DNA from: Oenococcus kitaharae DSM 17330
Lineage (GTDB): Bacteria > Bacillota > Bacilli > Lactobacillales > Lactobacillaceae
Assembly: GCF_000241055.1 (NCBI RefSeq)
Contig: NZ_CM001398.1
Span: 1,066,413 to 1,125,117, forward strand
Length of the DNA: 58,705 bases
Direction: 5' to 3'
The notes beneath the pieces were generated by a model. It did not search any database. It saw only the letters and a program-made list of their open reading frames with translations, and was not told where the DNA came from. Position numbers and translations under genes: made by a program. Of this stretch, positions 1 through 10,593 are shown piece by piece (within the stretch, counting starts at the first letter, position 1; each line of letters begins with the position of its first letter).

Positions 1-2268
<2,268 letters not shown>

Positions 2269-2341
2269 GTAAGTGGTTTGGTTCAATTGCTTTTTTAACA
2301 GAGATAAATTACTATTCGGTTATCAGTGCGCAAGTACTGAG

Positions 2342-2458
2342 TGTCGTGTTGATTCCGGCAAGGCCACACCTGTTCCCATTCCGAACACAGTCGTTAAGCT
2401 TGCCAGGGCCCAAAGTAGTTACAGGAACGCCTGTTGCAAGATTAGGTCGATGCGATGC
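2342..2458 (+). rRNA. rrf: 5S ribosomal RNA
   Basis: The core CACACCTGTTCCCATTCCGAACAC and GTCGTTAAGC identify 5S rRNA. Helix II is visible as GGCAAG pairing with CTTGCC, and helix I as TCGTGTTGA with TCGATGCGA (several G-U pairs). It lies about 75 nt after the 23S end, the usual 23S-5S order. The ends are placed from helix I and could be off by a few bases. Confidence 0.93.
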
Positions 2459-2462
2459 CAAA

Positions 2463-2485
2463 GCACCCGAGAGGGTGTTTTTTTG
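2463..2485 (+). terminator. Terminator of the rRNA operon
   Basis: GCACCC-GAGA-GGGTGT stem with an 8-T run directly after the 5S gene. No tRNA gene follows, so the rRNA operon ends here. Confidence 0.9.
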
Positions 2486-2510
2486 TGTCTGCTTTTGCCT
2501 TTTTTCCCGC

Positions 2511-2541
2511 CTCCTTGTCAGCAAGGCTGACAAAAGAGGAG
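2511..2541 (+). repeat. Strong hairpin between rRNA terminator and kdsA
   Basis: TTGTCAGC-AAG-GCTGACAA is a perfect 8-bp inverted repeat flanked by CTCC and GGAG, which can extend the stem. It sits 110 nt before kdsA. It may be a second, backup terminator or part of the kdsA leader; the sequence alone does not decide. Confidence 0.5.
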
Positions 2542-2650
2542 AAATTTTCATTTAATCTATCTTTTGTATAGTTATTGCTGTGCATGGGTTTTATTGCTTT
2601 AAAATGAACTAAATTTTTTTGCAATTTTGTCCGCCCGAGGAGGCGCTGCA

Positions 2651-3502
2651 ATGGAGAAAATTTCTAATATTTTTAAAGAATTCGCTTTTAAGGATTCTCA
2701 ATTAACACTATTGGCTGGGCCTTGTGCGATTGAGTCCTATGAAACTTGTGCCGAAGTGGCAGATACACTTAAAGAAGTGTGCGAACGATTACATATTAAC
2801 TATGTTTTTAAATCATCTTTTGATAAAGCAAATCGTAGTTCTGTAGAATCGGACCGAGGTCAAGGATTGGAAAGAGGCTTAGCTATTTTAAGTCGGATCA
2901 AGCATGATTATCATGTTCCAATTGTGACTGATGTTCACGAGTCGTATCAATGCGAGCCTGTTAGCCAAGTTGCTGATGTTCTTCAGATTCCTGCTTTCCT
3001 TAGTAGACAGACCGACTTGTTAGTTGCAGCTGCGAAAACTGGTAAAGTGGTCAATATCAAGAAGGGCCAGTTCATGGCGCCTGAGGATTTGATCCCAGCT
3101 ACACGGAAAATTACAGATTACACGTCCAAGATTCTATTGACAGAACGTGGCAGTAGTTTTGGTTATCATCGTCTCATTGTTGATATGACTGGATTAATCG
3201 AAATGAGAAAAGCTGGATTTCCTATTATTTTTGATGCGACGCATTCCGTTCAGGTTCCTGGTGGGTATGGCGGCCATTCAGGTGGCAACAGAGATTATGC
3301 GTTTCCCTTGATGCGGGCAGCCTTAGAAATTGGTGTGGCTGGTATTTTTGCAGAAGTGCATCCAAACCCGCCCGAAGCTATTTCTGATGCTGATAATCAA
3401 ATTTACTTGAGTAAGATCACACCCATTTTAGAAAATGCCAATCATATTTTTCAAGAACATCGCAAGGATGCCGAGGAGATGGCTGCTAATGGCTTATTAT
3501 GA
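2651..3502 (+). CDS. kdsA: 3-deoxy-8-phosphooctulonate (Kdo-8-P) synthase
   Basis: KdsA condenses phosphoenolpyruvate with arabinose 5-phosphate to give Kdo 8-phosphate in the cytoplasm. The 283-aa protein has the usual family length and motifs: AGPCAIES (residues 22-29), KSSFDKANRSS (54-64), NIKKGQF, ERGSSFGYHR, FDATHSVQ. KANRSS is the signature that separates KdsA from DAHP synthase. Cys25 in GPC suggests the metal-dependent class. The ATG at 2651 is chosen because GAGGAGG (2637-2643) sits 7 nt before it; an in-frame TTG at 2627 has no such site. It overlaps kdsD by 14 nt, so the two form one unit. Kdo is a marker of diderm lipopolysaccharide, so this gene is odd in an otherwise monoderm genome. 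No kdsB, kdsC or waaA is in the window. Confidence 0.9.
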   Translation: MEKISNIFKEFAFKDSQLTLLAGPCAIESYETCAEVADTLKEVCERLHINYVFKSSFDKANRSSVESDRGQGLERGLAILSRIKHDYHVPIVTDVHESYQCEPVSQVADVLQIPAFLSRQTDLLVAAAKTGKVVNIKKGQFMAPEDLIPATRKITDYTSKILLTERGSSFGYHRLIVDMTGLIEMRKAGFPIIFDATHSVQVPGGYGGHSGGNRDYAFPLMRAALEIGVAGIFAEVHPNPPEAISDADNQIYLSKITPILENANHIFQEHRKDAEEMAANGLL

Positions 3503-4442
3503 GATTGCGCGAGAGGTGTTTTCCCAGGAATCTGAGGAATTGGCAAAAGTAGCTGATCGTTTGGACGAAAAATTTGATCAATTAGTTAATTTAGTTGGTC
3601 GAACCAGTGGCCGCATCGTTTTCGTTGGAATTGGCAAGTCCCAAATCATTGCTGAGAAAATTTCAGCATCTCTATCATCTGTCTCTATTCATAGTTTTAC
3701 GGTGGACGCAGGCACAGCTTATCATGGTGATTTGGGGCGAATTTCGTCTGATGATTTATTGATTTTCGTTTCCAATAGCGGAGAAACACAAGAAGTGCTT
3801 CAGACTTTGTTTTCTTTGCAATTAATCTTTCCGGAAGGCTTAAAGACTGTTTCTCTGACTGGCAATTTGAAGTCGACTTTAGCAACCAATACAGACCTTT
3901 CTTTTGATGTTGGCGTTGCTAAAGAGGCTGATACGACGGGACTTGCACCAACATCTTCGACTACAGCTACATTGGTCTTTGGTGACGCTTTACTGGTGGC
4001 TTTGGAAAATCGCCAGGATTTTACCCGCAATAAATTTGCGTTATACCATCCGGGTGGCACGATTGGCCGCTTATTATTGCAGCGGGTAAAGCAGGCAATG
4101 CATAGCAAAGTACCATATGTTGATGAAGATACGCCGATCAATGAAGTTATTTATCAAATTAGTGATTTTGGTATCGGGATGACTTTGGTTAAGGACAAAA
4201 TCACTGGGAAGGCGATTGGTATTGTGACTGATGGCGACATTCGAAAAAAATTTCTTTCCATTAATTCGGTTAAAAAGTCCGTGGCTTCTGACTATATGAC
4301 GAAAGGTTTTATAAGCATTAATCAGGATAAGCGTAATAAAGCTGCCTGGCAGTTAATGGCGAATTATGGTATTTCCAACTTAGTTGTTGTCGATGATGAT
4401 GAAAATGTGGTCGGTGTCGCGACGGTTCATGATGTTCTATAA
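3489..4442 (+). CDS. kdsD: Arabinose-5-phosphate isomerase (SIS + CBS pair)
   Basis: This enzyme converts ribulose 5-phosphate to arabinose 5-phosphate, the KdsA substrate. The 317-aa product has the KdsD/GutQ architecture: a SIS sugar-isomerase domain (about 35-170) with GIGKS (Lys50), SNSGET, TGLAPTSSTTATLVFGDAL and YHPGG (the catalytic His position of the family), then two CBS domains (about 200-317). The start at 3489 is preceded by GAGGAG (3473-3478) and overlaps the end of kdsA, indicating translational coupling. Together the pair makes Kdo 8-P from pentose and PEP. GutQ-like use in polyol metabolism is an alternative, but the kdsA neighbour argues for Kdo. Confidence 0.88.
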   Translation: MAYYEIAREVFSQESEELAKVADRLDEKFDQLVNLVGRTSGRIVFVGIGKSQIIAEKISASLSSVSIHSFTVDAGTAYHGDLGRISSDDLLIFVSNSGETQEVLQTLFSLQLIFPEGLKTVSLTGNLKSTLATNTDLSFDVGVAKEADTTGLAPTSSTTATLVFGDALLVALENRQDFTRNKFALYHPGGTIGRLLLQRVKQAMHSKVPYVDEDTPINEVIYQISDFGIGMTLVKDKITGKAIGIVTDGDIRKKFLSINSVKKSVASDYMTKGFISINQDKRNKAAWQLMANYGISNLVVVDDDENVVGVATVHDVL

Positions 4443-4529
4443 ATTAAAAACAGCCATATCTTTGAAGAGGTTTGCGCGATTAAAAGTGGGCTCATGCTAT
4501 AACTAATGTGTATGGATGAATCTGGTTTT

Positions 4530-4538
4530 TGGTATAGT
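4530..4538 (+). promoter_or_regulatory. Extended -10 promoter of the CcpN-like gene
   Basis: TGGTATAGT (TGn plus TATAGT at 4533-4538), 35 nt before the start codon. No good -35 is seen, as is common for extended -10 promoters. It separates this gene from kdsA-kdsD. Confidence 0.55.
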
Positions 4539-4572
4539 AGCATTAAAATAATTGGATCGGTGGGGTTTAAGC

Positions 4573-5196
4573 ATGGATTTAACGTTGCGGCAACGAGAAA
4601 TTGTGAGGATGCTAAAAGAACGCAGCCCATTAACTGGCGAAAAAATCGCTGAAGATTTGAAACTTAGCCTACCGACAATCCGCCCGGACTTACGTTTTTT
4701 GACAGGTATCAATTTGTTGACAGCGCGGCCCAAGGTTGGATATACCTATCAGGGTGGTCAATTGATAAATCTTGATTATGAGCATCTGTATGACGAAACA
4801 ATTGCAGCGATTTTATTGCCGACGACCGAGATCAAGGCTGATGATACTTTGCAGGACGCTGTTGGCCAGCTATTTTTAAATGATGTCGGATCGCTTTATG
4901 TTCTGGATGACCAGGAAAACCTAGTTGGCCTGATTTCCCGTAAAGATTTGCTGCGTGCCAGCCTAAATAATAGTCATGTTCAATCTATGACGGCAAGTAT
5001 GGTTATGACAAGGATGCCTAATTTGATTACCGCCACGGCAGATATGTCGATTCTTGAAGCTGGGCGTCTGCTGTTGCGCCACCAAGTTGATTCGTTGCCT
5101 GTGGTGGACAAACAAGCACCAAGGCACGTGATTGGCAAGATTACAAAAAACCGTATTTTTCAGCATTTTATTGAATCGGCGCTGGAAAATTCCTAA
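4573..5196 (+). CDS. ccpN: CcpN-like transcriptional repressor (HTH + two CBS domains)
   Basis: The 207-aa protein starts with a winged-helix/HTH segment (about 1-60, with the LTGEKIAEDLKLSLPTIRPDLRFL region) followed by two CBS domains (about 75-205). This is the CcpN/YqzB layout; CcpN controls gluconeogenic genes in Bacillus, and homologues lie next to ppdK in many Firmicutes. Here it sits directly before ppdK, with a terminator between, so it is the obvious candidate regulator. The ATG at 4573 has GGTGGGG 7 nt upstream; the in-frame TTG at 4552 is less likely. The PPDK regulatory protein (YqfL/PDRP) that often lies between these two genes is absent. Confidence 0.82.
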   Translation: MDLTLRQREIVRMLKERSPLTGEKIAEDLKLSLPTIRPDLRFLTGINLLTARPKVGYTYQGGQLINLDYEHLYDETIAAILLPTTEIKADDTLQDAVGQLFLNDVGSLYVLDDQENLVGLISRKDLLRASLNNSHVQSMTASMVMTRMPNLITATADMSILEAGRLLLRHQVDSLPVVDKQAPRHVIGKITKNRIFQHFIESALENS

Positions 5197-5207
5197 TTAG
5201 CAAAAAT

Positions 5208-5233
5208 ACCGCATAAAAGTGCGGTTTTATTTT
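5208..5233 (+). terminator. Terminator after the CcpN-like gene
   Basis: ACCGCA-taaaag-TGCGGT followed by TTTATTTT. It separates the regulator transcript from ppdK. Confidence 0.85.
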
Positions 5234-5242
5234 AAATATCTT

Positions 5243-5256
5243 TGTAAGCGCTTGCA
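5243..5256 (+). promoter_or_regulatory. cre box (CcpA site) before ppdK
   Basis: TGTAAGCGCTTGCA fits the consensus TGWAARCGYTWNCA at every position and is nearly a perfect palindrome with its flanks. It lies 73 nt before the ppdK start, over or beside the probable -35 (TTGCAA, 5252-5257), a position expected for repression. Confidence 0.8.
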
Positions 5257-5287
5257 ATTTGATTGAATATATTATAAATTATATATC

Positions 5288-5313
5288 GAACAAATAAGAC
5301 GTATTATTTGTTC
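5288..5313 (+). promoter_or_regulatory. Inverted repeat before the ppdK start (candidate CcpN operator)
   Basis: GAACAAATAA (5288-5297) and TTATTTGTTC (5304-5313) form perfect 10-bp arms around GACGTA. The repeat ends 1 nt before the ribosome binding site GAAAGGG (5315-5321). It could be an operator for the adjacent CcpN-like repressor or an RNA hairpin that affects translation. Confidence 0.6.
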
Positions 5314-5328
5314 CGAAAGGGTGCATAT

Positions 5329-7965
5329 ATGACCAAACAAATATATAACTTTTCAGAAGGCAGCAGCCAAATGTCTAATCTGTTGGGTGGAAAAGGTGCA
5401 AATCTCGCTGAAATGACACGGATGGGACTTCCTGTACCACACGGCTTTACGATTACGACTGAAGCTTGCCATGAGTATCAGCTGCGGCATAATCTCAGTG
5501 CTGAACTGTTGCAGGAATTAGACCAAGCTTTAGACAGCCTGAGCACAGTTACGGGCAAAAAATTTGGTGCAGCCAAAGACCCGCTGCTCGTGTCAGTTCG
5601 ATCTGGTGCTGCCATTTCCATGCCCGGCATGATGGACACGATTTTGAATATTGGCCTCAATGACGAGAGCGTTAGCATACTGGCTCGATTAACTGGCAAT
5701 GAAAGATTTGCCTACGATAGCTATCGTCGTTTGCTTGCCATGTTTGGCAACGTAGTTTTTGGTCTGCCGGAAACAGCTTTCGATCAAATTCTGACAGATA
5801 TCAAGAAAGCTAAGAACTATGATTCCGATTTGGATCTGACCATTGATGATCTTAAAGAAATCGTGAGTCGTTTTAAGGAAATCTATGCTGATTCCGACCA
5901 AGGGGAATTCCCTCAAGATCCCAAAGAACAGCTTTTGGCAGCGGTTAATGCAGTTTTTGATTCCTGGAACAACCATCGTGCCCAAATTTATCGTCAAGAG
6001 AACCATATTTCAGAGGCGTTAGGGACAGCAGTCAATATCCAGGAAATGGTTTTTGGCAATTTTGGGCAGGATTCCGGAACGGGTGTCGCCTTTACGCGTA
6101 ACCCATCGACTGGGGAGGCTGGTTTATTTGGTGAATATTTAATCAATGCGCAGGGCGAGGATGTTGTTGCAGGCATTCGAACGCCACAGCCTGTGAGTGT
6201 ACTACAGGTATCGATGCCGGTTTTATATGCACAGCTCCTGGATACGGCTAAAAAAATCGAGGCACATTACCGAGATATGCAGGATATGGAATTTACGATT
6301 GAACAAGGCAAAATGTATCTGCTCCAGACGCGAAGCGGGAAACGTACGCCGACAGCCGCGGTTAGAATTGCTGTTGATATGGCTCAGGAAGGCTTATTGA
6401 CAAAAGAGGACGCCATTTTAAGCGTTGAGGCCGAATCAATTGCCAAGATGCTGCATCCGGAGTTTGACCCGGAGGATCTAAAAAAACACCAAGTACTCGC
6501 AAGCGGTTTGCCAGCTTCACCTGGTGCAGCTACTGGACAGGTCTATTTCACCTCTGCAGATGCAAAAAAAGCCAGTGATCAGGGTATTAAAGTCGTTTTG
6601 GTACGCTCGGATACATCACCGGAGGATATTGAGGGAATGATAGCCAGCCAGGCAATTGTGACATCTCGCGGTGGCATGACCTCACATGCAGCAGTTGTTG
6701 CACGCGGCATGGCTTCGACAGGCGTTGTCGGGGCACACGACTTAGAGGTTGATTATGATAGCAAGACAGCTAGCGTCAAAGGCCAAATGATTCATGAAGG
6801 TGATTGGATTTCGGTCGACGGCAGCAGTGGTAACTTATATCTTGGACAGATTAAAAGCCGCGATGCTGTGATCCGAGGTGAATTATCTCAGCTTCTCGAT
6901 TGGGCCAAACAGACAGCTCGAATGGGTGTTTATACGAATGCAGATACACCAAAAGATTTCCAAAAAGCACTTGATTTTGGTGCTGATGGCATTGGATTGA
7001 CTCGTACGGAGCATATGTTTTTCAAGTCCGAACGCCTGCTGCAGATGCGCCGCTTGATTTTAGCGGAGAACAAAATTGACCGCCAAGATCCTTTATTAAA
7101 ACTTCTAGCTATGCAGCAAGGCGATTTTTACGAAATTTACCGATTGGCGGCCGGAAAAGAAGTCACAATCAGATTACTGGATCCGCCTTTGCATGAATTT
7201 TTGCCGCATGACGAAAAAGAAATTGCGGCTGTTTCTCAGCAAACTGGTCTTTCCGTCGAGAAACTGCGCGCCCGCATTGAATCATTAAAGGAGTCCAATC
7301 CGATGCTGGGGCATCGAGGCGATCGCTTAGCCGTGACTTTCCCAGATATTTACGAAATGCAGGTCCAGGCGATTATGAACGCTGTCCTGCGTTTGCATGA
7401 CCAGGGGATTGAAGTGACGCCGCATATCATGATTCCGTTGACGAATTCTAAAGCTGAGATGGGTTGGGTACGCCGCTTAGTGGTTAACAAAATTGAGGAA
7501 ACAATGGTGAAACATAAATTGTCGATGGCTTATACTGTCGGGACGATGATCGAGACACCACGCGCCTGTGTGGTTGCTGACGAAATTGCAGAGGTATCAG
7601 ATTTCTTCAGTTTTGGCACCAATGATTTGACTCAACTGGCACTGGCTTTCTCACGTGATGACGTTGCCTCATTTATGCCTGATTATTTAAAAAAAGGCAT
7701 ACTTCCGGCAGATCCCTTCCAAACAGTCGACACACAAGGTGTTGGCCAATTAATGAAAATCGCCATCGATAAAGGCCGTCGGACTAAACCGAATTTAGAT
7801 ATCGGCGTCTGTGGCGAAGTTGGCGGGGATGCGGCCTCGATTGATTTCTTTGAAAAGATTGGTGTCAGCTATGTTTCATGCTCGCCTTATCGTGTGCCGG
7901 TAGCTCGTATGGCTGCTGCCCAAGCACACATTCGTAATAGGGTACAGGAAATAGATTTAGTCTAA
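5329..7965 (+). CDS. ppdK: Pyruvate, phosphate dikinase
   Basis: PPDK interconverts pyruvate + ATP + Pi with PEP + AMP + PPi. The 878-aa length is typical. In order: N-terminal nucleotide-binding domain; swivelling phosphohistidine domain with GGMTSHAAVVARGMA (His453 is the phosphoryl carrier, Thr451 the usual regulatory Thr); C-terminal PEP/pyruvate TIM barrel ending in GVCGEVGGD (Cys828, general acid). The ATG at 5329 follows GAAAGGG by 7 nt. A cre box and a palindrome precede it. Next to glycerate kinase, which delivers 2-phosphoglycerate, it may set the PEP/pyruvate balance. No PDRP gene is beside it, so regulation by Thr phosphorylation is doubtful unless PDRP is elsewhere. Confidence 0.96.
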   Translation: MTKQIYNFSEGSSQMSNLLGGKGANLAEMTRMGLPVPHGFTITTEACHEYQLRHNLSAELLQELDQALDSLSTVTGKKFGAAKDPLLVSVRSGAAISMPGMMDTILNIGLNDESVSILARLTGNERFAYDSYRRLLAMFGNVVFGLPETAFDQILTDIKKAKNYDSDLDLTIDDLKEIVSRFKEIYADSDQGEFPQDPKEQLLAAVNAVFDSWNNHRAQIYRQENHISEALGTAVNIQEMVFGNFGQDSGTGVAFTRNPSTGEAGLFGEYLINAQGEDVVAGIRTPQPVSVLQVSMPVLYAQLLDTAKKIEAHYRDMQDMEFTIEQGKMYLLQTRSGKRTPTAAVRIAVDMAQEGLLTKEDAILSVEAESIAKMLHPEFDPEDLKKHQVLASGLPASPGAATGQVYFTSADAKKASDQGIKVVLVRSDTSPEDIEGMIASQAIVTSRGGMTSHAAVVARGMASTGVVGAHDLEVDYDSKTASVKGQMIHEGDWISVDGSSGNLYLGQIKSRDAVIRGELSQLLDWAKQTARMGVYTNADTPKDFQKALDFGADGIGLTRTEHMFFKSERLLQMRRLILAENKIDRQDPLLKLLAMQQGDFYEIYRLAAGKEVTIRLLDPPLHEFLPHDEKEIAAVSQQTGLSVEKLRARIESLKESNPMLGHRGDRLAVTFPDIYEMQVQAIMNAVLRLHDQGIEVTPHIMIPLTNSKAEMGWVRRLVVNKIEETMVKHKLSMAYTVGTMIETPRACVVADEIAEVSDFFSFGTNDLTQLALAFSRDDVASFMPDYLKKGILPADPFQTVDTQGVGQLMKIAIDKGRRTKPNLDIGVCGEVGGDAASIDFFEKIGVSYVSCSPYRVPVARMAAAQAHIRNRVQEIDLV

Positions 7966-7978
7966 ATGAAACGAAATT

Positions 7979-8007
7979 TAGGTACTGATTAGTGTACCTA
8001 TTTTTTT
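7979..8007 (+). terminator. Terminator after ppdK
   Basis: TAGGTAC-tgattagt-GTACCTA followed by seven T. Confidence 0.88.
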
Positions 8008-8096
8008 GAAATTTATTTGTGAAAAAAAGAACTTATAGGTATTTTTATTTATAATTGAAAGCAGTATCATTTTCGGTTATTTGGGAGGAACTTCAT

Positions 8097-9398
8097 ATGA
8101 CAGTGGCTTCGGTAAATTGGATTGGTGCGTTGATTGGGCTGGCTTTGGCCATTGTCCTGATTTTAAAAAAACTCAATCCAGTATATTCGTTATTATTAGG
8201 AACGGTGGTGGGTGCCATCGTTGGCGGTGCCAGCTTATCACAGACATTAGCCATTGTTGTTTCCGGTACTCAAAGCGTAATGGGAACCGTAGTGCGTGTC
8301 CTAGCAGCTGGTGTCTTGGCGGGTGTCATGATGGAGTCGGGTGCTGCCAATACGATTGCGAGAACGATTGTTGCTAAGTTCGGTGCGAATTTAGCCATTT
8401 TTTCCTTAGCTTTAGCCACGATGATTATTACTGCTGTGGGTGTTTTTATTCCAGTGGCAGTTTTGATTGTTGCACCAATTGCAATTGAAGCTGGTAGCCG
8501 GATGCATATTTCTAAGCTGGCACTTTTGGTTGCTTTATCCGGCGGCGGCAAAGCTGGAAACATTATCTCGCCTAATCCGAATACGATTGCAGCTGCTCAT
8601 GGATTTAATATTGGATTGAGTCAATTGATGGTTGCTGATTTTATCCCGGCTCTGTCTGGCTTGGCTATGGCGGTATTTTTAGCTACTGTACTTCGGCATC
8701 GTGGCAAAATCGCTTCACTATCAGATTTAGAGAACAATTCAGCAGATCAAAACACTGCTCATGAAGAACCTTCATTTGCTTCAGCGATTGTGGCGCCGGC
8801 TTTAGCTGTGGTATTGCTGCTGATTGACCCCATTGCGAGCATTCTGCATATTACTTTTTTGGAAAAATTCCAAGTTGATGCGATGTACATTCTGCCTTTA
8901 GCCGCTGTCGTTGGCATGGTAGCTATGGGAATGAGCAAAAAAATATTGATGTTTACTAAAGCTGGGTTAGCACGTATGACAGATGTCGTTTTAATTTTAA
9001 TTGGTGCCGGTGCGATTGGCGGACTGATTACCAGCTCTAGCCTACCGGTTATGATTGTTTCACTGATTCGTTCATTAGGAATTTCTGGTACTTTCTTAGC
9101 ACCGATTTCCGGGATTCTCATGGCTGCGGCCACTGCGTCAACTTCGACGGGCGTTATCTTAGCGACCGGTTCATTTGGCAAAACGATCCTTGCTTTCGGG
9201 ACATCCCCGCTAGCGGCTGCTGTCATGGTCCACACGGGCGCAACAGTCATTGATCATTTGCCGCAGGGCAACTATTTTCATGTCACGGCCAACGCGATGA
9301 ATATGGATCTTAAAGAGCGTATGCATTCAGTACCATACGAGGCTCTAGTCGGATTGACCATGACGGTAGTTGGCAGCCTGCTCTACGGGTTTCTATAA
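8097..9398 (+). CDS. GntP-family permease, probable glycerate (or sugar acid) transporter
   Basis: This 433-aa, very hydrophobic protein has about 12 membrane segments and family features of the gluconate:H+ symporters (GntP), such as the region SGGGKAGNIISPNPNTIAAA and a C-terminal half with STSTGVILATGSFG. GntP members carry gluconate, glycerate and related acids. The next gene, 30 nt downstream, is glycerate kinase, so glycerate is the most likely substrate (inference). The start at 8097 follows GGGAGGAA (8083-8090); a TATAAT at 8050-8055 is a probable -10 box. Confidence 0.85.
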   Translation: MTVASVNWIGALIGLALAIVLILKKLNPVYSLLLGTVVGAIVGGASLSQTLAIVVSGTQSVMGTVVRVLAAGVLAGVMMESGAANTIARTIVAKFGANLAIFSLALATMIITAVGVFIPVAVLIVAPIAIEAGSRMHISKLALLVALSGGGKAGNIISPNPNTIAAAHGFNIGLSQLMVADFIPALSGLAMAVFLATVLRHRGKIASLSDLENNSADQNTAHEEPSFASAIVAPALAVVLLLIDPIASILHITFLEKFQVDAMYILPLAAVVGMVAMGMSKKILMFTKAGLARMTDVVLILIGAGAIGGLITSSSLPVMIVSLIRSLGISGTFLAPISGILMAAATASTSTGVILATGSFGKTILAFGTSPLAAAVMVHTGATVIDHLPQGNYFHVTANAMNMDLKERMHSVPYEALVGLTMTVVGSLLYGFL

Positions 9399-9428
9399 AA
9401 ATTCAATTGGTAAAACAGGAGATAACAT

Positions 9429-10586
9429 ATGAAAATTGTGATTGCACCGGATTCTTTTAAAGGCAGTTTAACAGCCAAACAAGCAGCAGAATCCATTCAT
9501 GCTGGCCTACTTCAGGCATTGCCCCAAGCCGACTATGAGTTGATTCCGATGGCTGACGGTGGTGAAGGAACTGTGCAGTCTTTAGTTGATGCAAAAGGAG
9601 GCACCTTTCAAAATGTCGATGTTCTAAATCCTTTTGGAGAAACTGTTTCAGCTCGGTACGGCTTGATTGAACATGGTAAAACGGCCGTGATTGAAATGTC
9701 TGCAGCCAGCGGTATCCAATTTATTCGAGAAAATCAAACTGACCCTTTGGCGGCCAGCAGCTATGGAACTGGCCAGCTCATGCTGGATGCCATGCATCGC
9801 GGTGCTCGTGAACTCATTATCGGTATCGGAGGCAGTGCGACGACAGATGGCGGCCAAGGAATGGCAGCGGCTCTAGGTGTTCGTTTTTTAAATAAACAGA
9901 ATCAAGAAATTCATCTTGGTGGAGGCGGCCTGGGTGACCTGGATCATATCGATGTTAGCCAGATTGACTCTTTGGTATCCGATACGCATATTCGCATTGC
10001 CTCAGACGTGACCAATCCTTTGGTCGGCCCGAATGGGTCAGCATTTGTTTTTGGTCCGCAAAAGGGCGCAAATCCGCAGATGGTACATCTTTTGGACGAA
10101 AATTTGCGTCATTACGCAGCAATTATCCAGCATGATTTAGGAAAGAAGCTGGCTGATTATCCCGGAGCTGGAGCAGCTGGCGGCTTAGGGGCTGGATTGT
10201 TGGCTTTTACGAATGCCGTCATGGCTAAAGGCATTGAAATTGTTGTTGACACAACTGATTTTAAAAAATGTGTTGAAAACGCGGACTTCATCATTACAGG
10301 TGAAGGCTCAATTGATTTTCAAACGCAATACGGCAAGACGCCAATCGGCGTTGCTCAAGCTGCAAAAGCTGTTTCACCACAGGCGACAGTTCTTGCTTTA
10401 GCTGGCCATGTTGGTGAAGGAATTGATCCATTATATAAGCTCGGTATTGATGCCGTTTTCAGCATTCTGCCAGGTGTTCAAACTTTGCCGGAGGCAATTG
10501 AGAAGGCGGCCAGCAACTTATCTCGGGCAGCTGAAAACATCGGCCGCTTGATAGCCGAAACAACGATGCCTCCAAAAGGATTATGA
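9429..10586 (+). CDS. garK: Glycerate kinase (GarK/GlxK family)
   Basis: It phosphorylates D-glycerate, normally to 2-phosphoglycerate in this family. The 385-aa length and the motifs are typical: MKIVIAPDSFKGSL at the N-terminus, MADGGEGT (about 42-49), GIGGSATTDGG, GAAGGLGAG and ITGEGSID. It lies in one transcription unit with the upstream GntP permease and the downstream YutG-like gene (7-nt gap). Its product enters lower glycolysis just above PEP, which links it to the nearby ppdK. The CAGGAGAT ribosome binding site supports the 9429 start. Confidence 0.94.
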   Translation: MKIVIAPDSFKGSLTAKQAAESIHAGLLQALPQADYELIPMADGGEGTVQSLVDAKGGTFQNVDVLNPFGETVSARYGLIEHGKTAVIEMSAASGIQFIRENQTDPLAASSYGTGQLMLDAMHRGARELIIGIGGSATTDGGQGMAAALGVRFLNKQNQEIHLGGGGLGDLDHIDVSQIDSLVSDTHIRIASDVTNPLVGPNGSAFVFGPQKGANPQMVHLLDENLRHYAAIIQHDLGKKLADYPGAGAAGGLGAGLLAFTNAVMAKGIEIVVDTTDFKKCVENADFIITGEGSIDFQTQYGKTPIGVAQAAKAVSPQATVLALAGHVGEGIDPLYKLGIDAVFSILPGVQTLPEAIEKAASNLSRAAENIGRLIAETTMPPKGL

Positions 10587-10593
10587 TCTAAGT

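Noticed and set aside
2273-2651. Open frames across the 23S-5S spacer, 5S gene and terminator
   Set aside because: They overlap the 5S rRNA and a terminator; none has a ribosome binding site or protein-like composition.
2651-3502. DAHP synthase (aromatic pathway) instead of KdsA
   Set aside because: KANRSS and the NIKKGQF region are KdsA-specific, and the overlapping gene makes arabinose 5-phosphate, not erythrose 4-phosphate.
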